Shown: piece after piece, positions 1-10,542 of the stretch | Position numbering within the stretch: position 1 is the stretch's first letter | How the letters are laid out: every line of letters begins with the position of its first letter | Assembly (NCBI GenBank): GCA_014905825.1 | Contig: JACGCN010000022.1 | Span: 496,001 to 560,000 of the forward strand | Reading direction: 5' to 3' | DNA length: 64,000 nt | Origin: Lyophyllum atratum | Lineage: Eukaryota; Basidiomycota; Agaricomycetes; Agaricales; Lyophyllaceae | Translations under genes and position numbers: made by a program | The notes under the pieces: generated by a model | Seen by the model: the letters and a program-made list of their open reading frames with translations, nothing else | Databases searched by the model: none | Told to the model about the DNA's origin: nothing

Positions 1-264
1 CCTTGCACCCCGGAGCAGATACTTGAATTCGAGGCGAGGCGGATAGAGGTGGAGAAGGCGGGGGAGATTCTGAGTTATATGAGTGGTGGTATGTTTTTTT
101 TTTTGCGTCAAGGTTTTTTGGGGAGGCTGATGTGGGACTGTGTATGTGCAGGCTTGAAAGAGGGGGTTGCGAGGATTGTGAGGAGGTTTGGGGATAAGTT
201 GTTGGCGTTTAAGTTTCCGCCGAGGGTTGCGCAGAAGTTGCAGCCGTTCTTGGAGTACTGTTGA
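1..264 (+). CDS. 3' end of an unidentified gene (truncated by the window edge)
   Basis: The frame is open from base 1 and ends at the TGA at 262-264. A GT-AG intron fits at 89-151 (starts GTATGT, ends GTGCAG), after which the protein continues in frame and ends with PRVAQKLQPFLEYC. The intron is 63 nt, so the frame is also open without splicing, but the unspliced run of phenylalanines looks non-coding. The visible part is charged and helical (FEARRIEVEKAGEIL). I do not recognise the family. The start and most of the protein lie to the left of the window. Confidence 0.45.
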   Translation, partial: PCTPEQILEFEARRIEVEKAGEILSYMSGGMFFFLRQGFLGRLMWDCVCAGLKEGVARIVRRFGDKLLAFKFPPRVAQKLQPFLEYC

Positions 265-823
265 ATTATCGGTGCTGTGGATCTGAGAATGATGCATCAA
301 TTGTAATTCATATTGCTCGTTCTTAGGATGAGGACCTCCAATTGCAAAACATGCGGTAAAGAGCATCTGCCATTCCGAATCTTGTCATGTACTGCACGCA
401 GGGAGGGGTCTATCATGTTAGTTCGACTCATTCAACCTCGATCCGCCGAGGATGTCGCCTTGACTAAGGCTTGGCTTATCGAGTATCGTGTTATGCTTGC
501 GATTTTTGCCACCTACCCTACTTGTACCATCGACTTGTATTTTGCTACTAGAAATTGCTAACATCGTGTCGCTCGTATTCAGAGGAACCGCTGAGATCAG
601 GGTGGGAGAGATGCTGAAGTAGACGTGTTTAAGCCTCGTCCACAACTCATTGGCGCGTCAAGGGTGGGTACAGAGCTTTCCAGGCACCAATTGCATCAGA
701 GCCAAACATCACAGCGCAAACGTGATCACTTCCAGATTTCTCGACTTACATCCTCCTCCTCCTCCTCCTCCTCCTCCAAGGTCTTACCTCCTTACCCTCG
801 TTTCCCCGGGTCGGCCTAGCGGG
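265..823. other. Intergenic; (TCC)9 microsatellite at 751-777
   Basis: Short overlapping open frames with no recognisable protein. A pure TCC run of nine units lies about 50 bp upstream of the RPP1-like start codon, in its probable promoter or 5' UTR. Confidence 0.5.
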
Positions 824-2185
824 ATGTATTTCGATCTAAATGTAACCATTCCAACCGCGGCCCAATCCTCAACCCAGGCCTCGAAAAAGGGGAAAGGAAA
901 ACAGCAAACACCCGCCTCCCCCGCAACCTTTACCCAATCCCAAATCAGTGGAATGGAAGCCCGAGTCGACCTCCTCGTTCATTGTAAGTAGTCGCGTCTC
1001 AGCTGCACCAATTTCTGTTCTGACTGTTTTCAAGTAGGATACACCGTGATTGCATTTAACCAGGTTGTGCATAAAAGGGTGGAGGCGAAGAGCCATGTTA
1101 ACACGGCGGATGGTCTTGTGAGCCAGCTAAGGAAGCGGCCTGGCATTGTGTACCTCAAGAGGCTGAGCATAATACTTGACGAGGATAGCGAGAAAGGGTT
1201 CGGGCTGGTGAGCACCCCTCTCCCCAAATCACGTCGCGTCCTTATCTCACATCCACACACGATTCTCCCCCAGACCAACGCAAACGCCCCCACCTTCTCT
1301 TCCTACGACCTCATCGCCCTCGTCCCCCTAACCCAACCCACCTTCTCCCTCGCATGTCTCACCCACTCCCTCCCCTCCCCCCTAACAGCCCACATCATCG
1401 CCCTCCCCCTAACCCTCCCCCGCCTCCCCTTCCACCTCAAACACACCCTCATCCGAACCGCGATCAAGAACGGCGCCGTGTTCGAGATCAGCTACGTCGG
1501 TGCGCTGGGGGGCGAGAACGAGCCGGTGCTGCTGGGTGCGGGGGGAGCGGAGAGTGGGGCGGGGGCGAAGAGGAATTGGTGGGCTGCTGCGAGGGAGCTG
1601 ACGCGCGTGACGAAGGGGAGGAGTCTTATTGTTAGTGGGGGAGTGGTTTCGGAGGCAGATCTGAGAGCACCGATAGACGTCGGGAATCTGTATGTCCTCC
1701 CCTTACACTTCCCTTGCGCTTAATCGCTAAAGTACATCGACAGCGTAACTTTGCTAGGCCTCGCCCAGGACGTCACTCACGCATCGTTAACAAAGGTGCC
1801 GAAGTCCCTTGTCCTTCGAGCGCGTGAGTCTCCTCAGGCAGATCCCGCGGTGCACAAGCTAATTCCGTAATAAAATGCAATAGAAACGCGAAATACGTAT
1901 CGCGCAGTGTTCTCAGAACCCGTCGTGGTCATTCCCGAAGGCACCGAGCCCCCCGCACCCCCAACCTCATCAGGACCAGTCTCCGAAAGCACAGGCGCAG
2001 GAAACACGACTTCAGCGGAAGGTACACCTGTACAATCTGGAAGCACCCCACAGCCTCCACAGAAGAAGCGCCCTCGAGAAGCTGGGGAGGCTGAAGCAGC
2101 GACAGAGGCATCGACTGGAGGGACGGGTGATTCACAGAAGAAAAAAAGGAAAAAGAATAAAGGAGGTCAGGTGGGGCAGGGATAG
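824..2185 (+). CDS. RPP1: Ribonuclease P/MRP subunit p30 (RPP1-like)
   Basis: Protein subunit of nuclear RNase P and RNase MRP, the ribonucleoproteins that trim tRNA 5' ends and process rRNA precursors. The protein starts MYFDLNVTIP, typical of the p30 family's PHP-like barrel, and continues with LGYTVIAFNQ, SYDLIALVP, KNGAVFEISY and TYRAVFSEP, all p30-type blocks in the right order. Exons are 824-983, 1035-1689, 1744-1823 and 1884-2185; a further 66-nt intron at 1208-1273 (GTGAGC to CCCCAG) is likely because it joins FGL directly to TNANAPTFSSYD. With it the protein is 376 residues. The C-terminal tail after about residue 285 is Pro/Ser/Thr-rich and ends in a lysine-rich stretch (KKKRKKNKGG), probably nuclear targeting or RNA contact. 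The family call is firm; the extra intron is an inference. Confidence 0.85.
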
Positions 2186-2796
2186 TGTTTCGTCGTGTGT
2201 TTCCTACGCCCGTCTGTCTTGTTCAACGTCGTTCAGGTGTTATTGCGTCTGCTGGAGTTCGAACTTCGAGTCGCTCCGCCTGAGCGTTTTTGCCCCCGCA
2301 CGTGATACAGTATTGTAAGTTCTGCTCAGTGCTCTGGGCTCAGGCGTCGTCAATCCCGTTAAAGGTCCTCTACACCGCGACGACCTCTTTTCCGACCCTC
2401 ACCTACTCTAAGCCCCGCAACTCGATGTACTTGGTCGCCGTACTATACAACCCGCGGGCCGTCTACTGAATGCCGCCTGTCATGCCTCGATCTGTCAGAT
2501 GCCCTGGACTAGACATAACTTCGATTGAATAGCAAGGTACACACCCGTTTCCTCTTCCCACATCAAAGCTCGTGACTGATACCACGGAAATAGACGCTCT
2601 CGACCACGGAACGGTGACAGTCGAACCATCGAAGTCCATTCCATCGATAACGAACGACAGGGTCCTTCTCAATATCGATAACACCTTCCCAATACCCTAT
2701 ACCCCGCACACCGCTCCACCTCAATCACCACCATCGTCTTAAGGTGGAATCAGAAAGTTTATTTGACACTGAAACAAGCATTCGAGGCACGCAACC
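2186..2796. other. Intergenic, nothing recognised
   Basis: Contains the 3' region of the RPP1-like gene and the promoter of the next gene. No convincing coding frame or repeat was seen. Confidence 0.4.
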
Positions 2797-4087
2797 ATGT
2801 CGAATCATTCGGTAAGGTCCGTCACTTCCAGTCCCCCCTCCTTGCCCTGGCTCTAACACCTATCGCTCCCAAGCATCACCACCACCGCAGCGGATCCCAA
2901 CGCCGCAGAGGCCAAAATCCCCGACGGGCTCTACTTGGGCACCGGCGTCGGCACGAAAGACGCAGCACTCAAACCACAAGCCATCTACGACGGCGGCTAC
3001 CCCACCGCCACCGAGATCAAACTGCGCATCGCGAATGGGGGTGCAGGGCAGTCGGGGCTCATCGGGGCGTGGGCGGACGCGTTTATCCAGTATAACGTGC
3101 AGATCCTTGGGAGGGAGCCGTTTAAAGTGAGATTCACCTCGTCTGCGGGTCTTTGGAGTTGCGATGCTGATGGTGAGGGGAGGTGGGGTGGTACCTGGGA
3201 GACACGACGGAGAGCCTGGGGTTACTCGCGGCTGGCTCGGTGGATATCGCGGTTACGTATAATGCGGCTGCTGAGATGCAGGCGCTGCACAGCCGGGCAG
3301 CTGTGCAGCGCGTGTATGGATTCCGCGTACGTTTTCGATGTCTGGATTGCATGGGAAGCCACTGATAGATAGACGCGTACGCAGGACCATTTCCTGCTGG
3401 TGGGACCGAAAGCGAATCCGGCGGGTCTGGACAAGGAGAAGGACGATATCTTGATGATGTTCAACAAGATCGTTGAAAGCGGGAATGCCGATGTCGCGGT
3501 CAGATATCCCGTATCATCTCTTCAAGTGTAGTAACTCACTAACCCCTAACCTCATTAGGCTCCGCCTGACCTCACGAAACGCCCTGCCACCCGCTTCCTC
3601 TCCCGTTTCGATAAAAGCGCCACGAACATCAAAGAGTCAGAGCTCTTCATCACCATCGGCCAGGTACCTTTTTCTTTTTCTATTCTGCCTGCGGACCAGG
3701 ATCCCACTTACATGCGGTATAACACAGGTCCCCTGGGCACTCATATACTCCAAGTGGTACCACCAATACCCCCGCTTCCCCCTCCAAGCCCTCGCCGCCG
3801 CCTCCCTCCTCTCCGAATACACCCTCACCGACCTTGGCACCTGGCTCTCCTCGCCTACGAACGTCACCGGCGCACTTGACATATTCATGGCGGGACATGA
3901 CTTGAAGCCGGCGGATCCATTGCTCAATCCCGCGCGTGTCCTGCTGGGGAGTAGGGCGGATCCGGAGAACAGGGAGGTTTCGATGGGTTTTATGGAGTGG
4001 GTGGTGGGGAAGGAGGGGGGACAGAAGGTGATTCGGGAGTTTGTGAAGTTTGGGCAGGTTTTGTATTCGGAGGCGCCTGAAGCCTGA
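2797..4087 (+). CDS. Periplasmic-binding-protein-like protein (tungstate/molybdate-binding TupA type)
   Basis: Six exons fit: 2797-2811, 2911-3126, 3183-3326, 3385-3498, 3559-3663 and 3728-4087, giving 317 residues with every junction in phase 0. The first junction is the least certain. The protein carries the PBP-like fold signature of TupA-type substrate-binding proteins: RIANGGAGQSGLIGAWADAF early, then WYLGDTTESLGLLAAGSVDI and VTYNAAAE, DHFLLVGPKANPAGL, and a C-terminal lobe with FMEWVVGKEGGQKVIREF. In bacteria such proteins deliver tungstate or molybdate to an ABC transporter. Here there is no signal peptide, lipobox or transporter gene next door, so ligand and role are unknown; a cytosolic or non-classically exported binding protein is possible. 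Similar proteins are known in filamentous fungi and probably came from bacteria. Confidence 0.75.
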
Positions 4088-4407
4088 GGTCGCTGTGTTG
4101 GCGAGATGTTGTGTTACGACCACTATACCATTCTATTCAACGTTCATTGTTTACATGCCTTGGTACGACGAAGGCGTTTTCTTTTTTTTGAAAACAGTTT
4201 TACGCAGCACGTGCTACGCCATTCCAGTGCTCACTGCCAGGTGACCGGTCCTGCAGGCTGCTTGACCTCAGAACGTCGTCATTCTCTCCCCTTGCTCAAG
4301 CCCGGCGAGTTCTTTCCCCCTAGTCGCCGTACTATTGAGTCTTAAGGAGTCGCGACCTTCGGTTATCCCCGTTTCAACCTTGAAGCATCAGTGATCTGCG
4401 CACAAGG
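4088..4407. other. Intergenic spacer and probable promoter of the BTB gene
   Basis: About 320 bp between stop and next start. No recognisable element beyond a T-rich tract. Confidence 0.4.
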
Positions 4408-5310
4408 ATGACATCGATATCGTCCACTGAGACCACCAGCACAACAGCTAACACGTCAACCAACGTTTTCCTCCGCGACGATGAATATTACATGGCGAAT
4501 GTAGTCTTCCTGGTAAAGCAACTTCTCCCCCATCCATAGAATGATGCCGACCCCCAAACTCACAGGTCGAAGGCCACCTCTTCAGCGTGCCGCGCCACTA
4601 CTTCGCCCACGCCTCGGACATATTCTCGTCCACGTTTTCCCTCCCGCCCCGCCAGGACCAAATACAGGAAGGATCGAGCGATGCCCATCCCTTTGTCCTC
4701 GAAGGCGTCACCAGAGACGACTTTAAAGGTCTCCTGCGCGTGATGTATCCCCTGTGAGTCGCCCCTAACATCGCCACCATCCATTCAAACCAATCATAAA
4801 CCTCCCCACACTAGGAAACTCCCGCATCTCGGCACCGACATGGCTCTCCCCCGCAAAGACTGGATCGCAGCCCTCAAGCTCGCCACCATGTGGAACTTCC
4901 GCAACATCCGGCACCTCGCCATCGGCAAACTCTCCTTGGACACAACAATCCACCCAGTCGACAAGGTCGTCCTAGCCAAAGAGTACAAGGTGCCGGACTG
5001 GCTCCTCGCGGGGTACCACGAGCTCGTGAAGCGGAGTGCGCCGATCGCCCCGGCGGAGGCGGTGCGCCTGGGGCTGGAGACGACGGTGTTGCTGTTCCAT
5101 GTGCGGGAGGATATATGTTCGTCTGAGTTTGCGTATTATAGCGGGTATAAGCGGAGGGAGGACCAGAACTTCATGGAGCAGGTGAAGAAGGTGTTTAAGA
5201 AGGAGCTGAAGGAGGTTGAGGCGGCGCATGCTGTGTATAACTCGCTGCCGGAGTCTTATACAACGGAGGTGGCTCCGCAGAGAAAGGCGAGGTTGGCTTT
5301 CGAGCTTTGA
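4408..5310 (+). CDS. BTB/POZ domain protein
   Basis: Exons 4408-4512, 4566-4753 and 4815-5310 give 262 residues. Near the N terminus FLRDDEYYMANVVFLVEGHL then FSVPRHYFAHASDIF matches the start of a BTB fold (an exposed strand, then the 'F.VPR..F...S..F' helix), followed by FVLEGVTRDDFKGLLRVMYP, the usual 'v.eFe.ll..lYp' block. The C-terminal half (WIAALKLATMWNFRNIRHLA, VLAKEYKVPDWLLAGYHELV) resembles the helical BACK-like region common in mushroom BTB proteins. Agaricomycetes carry large expanded families of such proteins, most of unknown function; some BTB proteins act as cullin-3 adaptors. No DNA-binding or Kelch domain follows, so the partner cannot be inferred. Confidence 0.8.
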
Positions 5311-7244
5311 GCGCTCGAGTGCGAACAGCATCGTGTGTGGGATGTTATGAGGACGCAGAAGCTGCCGAGAATGGGAAGATATATTTTTGAAGAGGAGGAG
5401 GGTGGTATTTGGTGCCTTGCATAGATACGAGCGTACAGGATCTTGATTCTCCTGAGGCAGATCCCGTTCTGGCACCACCTTACATTCGGCGGTGAAGGCA
5501 TGATCGGGAGTAGATAGTGGTGTTGGTGAAGTGGGCTCATGATATGCATAAAGTGTTGCTCGTGACTGTGATGTCCATAGACATATGTGGGTGGCATGAC
5601 TTCGCTGCTGAGTGGACCGCTTCGGCCCGGCAAGGAATCGTGCAGGTAGGCTTTCACCCGCCGAACTTGTGACGCAGGCGGCGTACTGTCAGTCAGCATC
5701 TGACATCATCAGTGAACTTGCCCGGCACCTATAACAGGCTGCCGGTGAGCTCGAGCCCGACAGACGCCCCTCTTTCCTCCTCTTCCTCATCCTCCGCACC
5801 TAACCTCAAAATCAAGGAAGGTCGGTTCACACAGCTCACCGGGCGCGATAGTATCCCCTCGGTGTTCCCGAACGTCAACGGCGACCGCGAACGGTGACGA
5901 CCCAGGGGCCGTCTAGAGCTTGAAATGGTAAGATGGGGGGGCAAGTCTCACATGGAGATGGAGATGCCGCCTTCCCGGGAGGAGGCTCGGCTCTGGATGT
6001 CGGAAGAAATGCCGTAAGAGGAAGGAGAAAGGCTGGGGATGGTGGCGAGGAGGATTGCGGATAGATTTTGAAACACATATCACTGAGAGCTGTGCCTCGA
6101 ACCTGGGAATAGTGCGAGGTGGGACGGGATGAACAAGACCACTACACGAGGTCGACTGAGGCCACGCCGCCCCTCAAAAAAGGTTTGCAGCTAGTTGAGG
6201 CTTGTCCTTGGAAATGTCTCGAAAGATTTTTTGCGTCATTGCAGACTGTTCGACATTTGACGTCGACACCTGCCCATGAAGACCTCGAGGGAGCTTCCGG
6301 ATGATGTTCCACGTTTGACTCTTCACTAGACCGTTGCCCTTTTTCCTTTCTTGGGCGACGGCGGTGGAAGAAGAGGTCCAGAAAAAGTGTCGAACAATAG
6401 AGCAAAAATCTAGACAGCAAGCATTGAGTACGGTCTGGGTAATATTCTCAGTGGTAGTAATCACTCACATCTCTCCATACGCTGGATCCAACTTCACGGC
6501 CACTCCTTTTCCTCCCATGATATCCGCAACCACAGCTCATCACCGTCGGTGAGGTGGTTTTGCGCACCACATGATCTCTCCGGAGCGTCTCATAAGACGT
6601 GTAACAGCAGTACCCTGCATTTCCGAGACGCATCGCCTGCCGTTCACGGAAGCGGCTTTAGGTTGGCGTGGAATGTGTGCAGCTCCTATGGATCAGAAGT
6701 TACAGATAACAGCTGTGAAACAAGATGCCTGAGGGGCGCAATCACCTAAACATACCGTTGAAAACTCAATTCAGAGATCATAACGCGTCTAACACGTACC
6801 TCGAGCAAGCTATAGGAACTGGAGATACATATCCGGACGCCCATTGGTCGTCTAGTTGTTCCGAGTGTGTGGCGAAGGCAGATGCCAGGAATAACTAGAT
6901 AACTATCCAGGTACAGTCTGGTTGCTTCGAACCTTGGGTTCGAGAGGGTAGGATATGGCTGAGAACATGTACGCGGCAAGCTGGCAGGCGATGAAGGGAG
7001 GAAAGGTAAGATATTTATGTTTGTTATGGCTCCGACAACTTGAACGTTTGAACCCCGGGCCCGGTCTCCATTCCTCCACCTCGTTATGCCCCCAACTTCG
7101 CGCAGTTCATCGAAAGATCCTCCAGGCAGTGCTCCTTCTAATGCAGATTTCAAAGTGGGGAAGAAAGTATGCATCGACGAGGCCGTTGGAAGGTCGCTCC
7201 CGACAGATAGAAAAAAAAATGCATATATCTGTATGCACAACATA
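5311..7244. other. Intergenic, about 1.9 kb without a supported gene
   Basis: Several short frames exist on both strands (for example around 5.7-6.1 kb and 6.75-7.2 kb) but none shows a family signature, consistent splice sites or coding-like composition. The Pol III terminator of the first tRNA gene lies at the right end. Confidence 0.4.
7211..7219 (-). terminator. RNA polymerase III terminator of tRNA-Pro copy 1
   Basis: Nine A on the + strand, which is a T9 tract on the transcribed minus strand, 25 nt beyond the tRNA 3' end. This is a typical strong Pol III stop. Confidence 0.75.
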
Positions 7245-7337
7245 GGGCCTGACTGGGAATTGAACCCAGGACCTCCTCGATTATAGCCCCAATTGAGGGA
7301 ACCCTAACAAGGAATCATACTACTAGACCATCAGGCC
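7245..7337 (-). tRNA. tRNA-Pro(AGG) with a 21-nt intron, copy 1
   Basis: On the minus strand a full cloverleaf folds. The acceptor GGCCTGA pairs with TCAGGCC (7 bp), the discriminator is C at 7245, the anticodon stem is CCTTG/CGAGG, the loop is TT-AGG-G-T and the T arm is CTGGG TTCAATT CCCAG. The anticodon AGG is at 7303-7305 (complement). The intron at 7281-7301 sits one base 3' of the anticodon, the canonical position for nuclear tRNA introns removed by the tRNA splicing endonuclease. Exon sequence matches the second copy at 12.7 kb but the intron differs completely. Confidence 0.93.
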
Positions 7338-8910
7338 GGTGTTGGTGCCTTGCACGAGAGCTCTCCAGACAGTCGTCGATATCCAGACAATAAAAACTGA
7401 GAAACTGAGAATACTATCACTACTGGACTAAGAAGGGTTGCTTGCTTCCCGTGTAGCCTGGGTTAGGCGCCAAAAGCGATAATGTTGCGCGAAACCGTCG
7501 AAAGGGATTCACGATCCCGCACGCGCCACGTTCATATGGGATCTGGGACCGCGAAGGGATTCAACGCAGGGATGTCCAATCCGAGGTTGAAGAGGGAGAA
7601 CCTGGAACCATGTTGCCGCCTGTTGCGCACCGCAGAGTGTTGATTATCGCGAACCCCACCATGTAGTGAGCCGCAGCGTCGCATACCGTCTGCGAACCGT
7701 AAATGCGGGCACATAGGCATAGGCACCGGTACTAACTATAGAATAGAACAGAGACTCATAACAGCCAGTGATGAGGGTATGATAGGATCATAACCACCAA
7801 TTCCCGTCTTTGTTCTTTTTTTCCATCGGTCGTCCTTGTCCACAACTGCAAGCATTTGCTTGGTGATCGGCCTCATGAATCGAGCCCGCGACGTTTCAGT
7901 TTGGTTTGCCTTGCCTTGTATTTTCGCTTTTCGTTGCGTTCTCGACGGACTCGGACACACCAAAACCTTGATCGATCGTGATCGCTGCTGTGGTTCTGGA
8001 GCCCCGGCTGTGCTCACTGCTGTACTAGTAGTAGTAGTACTTGGAGGGCTTCGCGCTGGATCAGGGGTGAACGTGACTTACCTCGTTCATCACGTGTACA
8101 ACGCGAGTGAAATCGGCAGGCCCCAGGGGTTCGAGGCTCGCGATAAATGGTGTTAAACTCGATTGTAGGGATACAGAATACATCGATAGGTGATATCCAT
8201 CTGGAACTTCCAAATTGGCTCATATAGGAAGCATACCCCGCAAACCAGATGATCCACTTCCTCCCGACAGAGGTACGACTTACGACATCTCATCTCACCA
8301 CCCCGCAACCCTGCACACTCCCAAATCATCAGCACACGGAAAAGCAAATCCACAACCGCATCTAACCAACACCCATTAACAAACCAATTCACACCCACTG
8401 CAGCAAAAAACATCCAAACAACCAATCGACAGCGAACGGTGATATTACAACAAGAAACTCGGGAGCCAAGTACGAGTAGCGTATGCGAAAAGGAGATGTA
8501 TAGGGAGGGAGGAAAAAACAAAAACGGGATAGACGCATGAAAATTCGAGGAAATGGAAAAAGGTGACAAGTATCCAAGGCATCCTGGATCCGAGGGAGGG
8601 TAGTGATTAAAGGTCCGTATGTAGACATGTATGCGTGGACGGGCAGATGGATGGGCAGATAGAGGGAGGCGGCGGGCCCCGGGTACTTGTAAGAGTAGCA
8701 TGGGGGGGGGTGAGGCAGGGAATGTGTACATTCTCAGCTCTGAGGACGAGGGGGGATGATAAGGGCCGGGAGAGGGACCGAGCGAGAGGGGCAAGACATA
8801 TGATAACACCATGCAGACGGAGAGACATAAAGAAAGAAACATATAAAAGAGAGTCCACGAGAGGCGAGCCCAGCACCACCATTCATCCACCCCCTAACAC
8901 CCCCAACCGC
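7338..8910. other. Intergenic and probable 3' region of the FHA-RING gene
   Basis: Long minus-strand frames at 8.15-8.9 kb are Ser/Pro/Leu-rich artefacts of a CT-biased strand, with no family signature. I see no gene here. Confidence 0.4.
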
Positions 8911-10542
8911 TCACCGCTTAACGCGCTTCACGCCAACCGTCCCATCGACCTCCATCTCATCGACGACCTCCCCCAGATCCCCCTCAGCAAGGAGGACTAG
9001 CGCAGGGCTATCGGCCCTGACAACACCAGGCCCGTCCCCGCCGCTGCCGCTGCCCTCGCTATCCCCGCCTCCACCCCCATGCACATCGAGCATCACATCA
9101 TCGATGTCATCCGCGTCCGCGTCCTCATCCTCCTCAAACGTCCCCGGCACACGCGTCACCGACATCCTCATCCTCCCCGCCTCCATCCCCTCCGCCGGCG
9201 TCGCCCTCCCCTCCGCCACCGACTCATCATCCCCCCCTACCCCCCCATGCCCCTCCTCCCCACCGACCCCATCCAGCTCATCCTCCTCCTCCGCATACTC
9301 CACCTCCACCTCCACGTCCTCTTCCAGATCCGCAAACGTCCTGCATAGGGGGCAGGAGAACGCGGGGTGGTGCGTCTCGAGGAGCGGGCGGATGCACTTG
9401 TAGTGGAAGGTGTGGGAGCAGGGCGCGATGAACAGGGCTTGGCGGATCGTCACTGCGAAGAGGCAGATGCAGCAGTCTGGGATCTGGGAGGATTTGGTGG
9501 GTCTGTGGCCGGCGTTGGGGGGTGCGGAGGAGGGGCCTTTGCTTGGGGCGGCTGGGAGGGCGAGGGTTTTTAGGATCTTGAGGGTATTGGTGCTGTGGAA
9601 GGGTCGTTGTTGTTAGTTAAGGAGATATGGTTGATAGTATGATAAGACCACCCACTTGAATGCATTCGCACCAGCTTGCCATTCCCGCCCGAGCTCGATC
9701 CTGATCTTCACAGACTTATAGATATCCTCCGCCCCGCCCTGATAATCCACCCCAAGCTGTAATATATCCCCATCCTTCATCTGGTACGGGCGGCTCTCCG
9801 TGTTCGCAGGGGACAGCCGCACATGGTTGAGGAACGTGCCACTCGAGGACTTCGTGTCCTTGATGAAGAAGCGCCCGCCGGCCTCGACCCAGATCTCCGC
9901 GTGCGCGCGGGAGACGACCTTGGATTTGAACGCGAGGCGGTTCGTTCCTAGGGCGTTGACAGCGGCCAGGCCCAGGCCTGACCGATCGGTGAAGCGCCCG
10001 ATGCGGAGGGCGGGGTCGCCTTCCTTGAGGTCGCGGCTGATGGCGTCGAAGCGAAGCGTGCGACGAGAGTCGATGTGCGGGACCAGGCGGACACGGTGGG
10101 CGCCTGAGGGTGTTGCGTTGGGGTTGGGGCTCGCGGAGGCAGAGGCTGAGGGGGCGAGGGGTTGGGGTGGTTGGGGTTGGGGTTGGGCCACTGTTGGTGG
10201 CATTGCGGGGGGTGGGGCGGTGGGGCCTACGACGGGACTGGCGAGAGTGCCTGCTGAGCGGCGGCGGCGGAGCATGTTGGAGAGACCGAGGCCTGTGGTG
10301 GTGGTGGTGGTTGCTTGATGGGAGGCTGAGGGTTGCACGGTTGGTGCCGCTGGTGCGGCTCTGCTCCGACGGTGGCCGCCGACCACGAGGCCGTTGGGTG
10401 ATGGCGGCTGCGGCGGTGACGGCGAGGTCTCACGAAGGTCGGTGGTGATAATGTGCGATTGCGAGGAGTTTCGTGGTCGTCCTCGAAGGAAGGAACCGAG
10501 GATGGTGGTGCGCAGTGGAGGAGACTCGTTGCCTGAATCCAT
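8911..10542 (-). CDS. FHA-RING E3 ubiquitin ligase, Dma1/CHFR type
   Basis: Two exons on the minus strand, 10542-9656 and 9592-8911, separated by a 63-nt intron (GTGGGT to CCACAG), give 522 residues. A disordered Pro/Ser-rich N-terminal region of about 140 residues precedes an FHA domain (RIGRFTDR near residue 180, SKVVSRAHAEI near 210, then DTKSSSGTFLNHVRL), which reads phosphothreonine. A RING-H2 finger follows at about 334-375 (CCICLFAV, then CSHTFHYKC and CPLC). Fission yeast Dma1 and budding yeast Dma1/Dma2 have the same order and act in the spindle and septin checkpoints. The tail of some 145 residues after the RING is very acidic and Gly/Asp-rich, longer than in the yeast proteins. E3 activity is inferred from the intact zinc ligands. 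Confidence 0.85.

Noticed and set aside
8153..8890. 245-codon minus-strand open frame
   Set aside because: No family signature, Ser/Leu/Pro-rich composition from a CT-biased strand, and it lies just downstream of the FHA-RING stop; more likely 3' UTR and spacer.
9104..9403. Ser/Pro-rich + strand frames at 9.1-9.4 kb
   Set aside because: Antisense to the acidic tail of the FHA-RING protein; low-complexity shadow.
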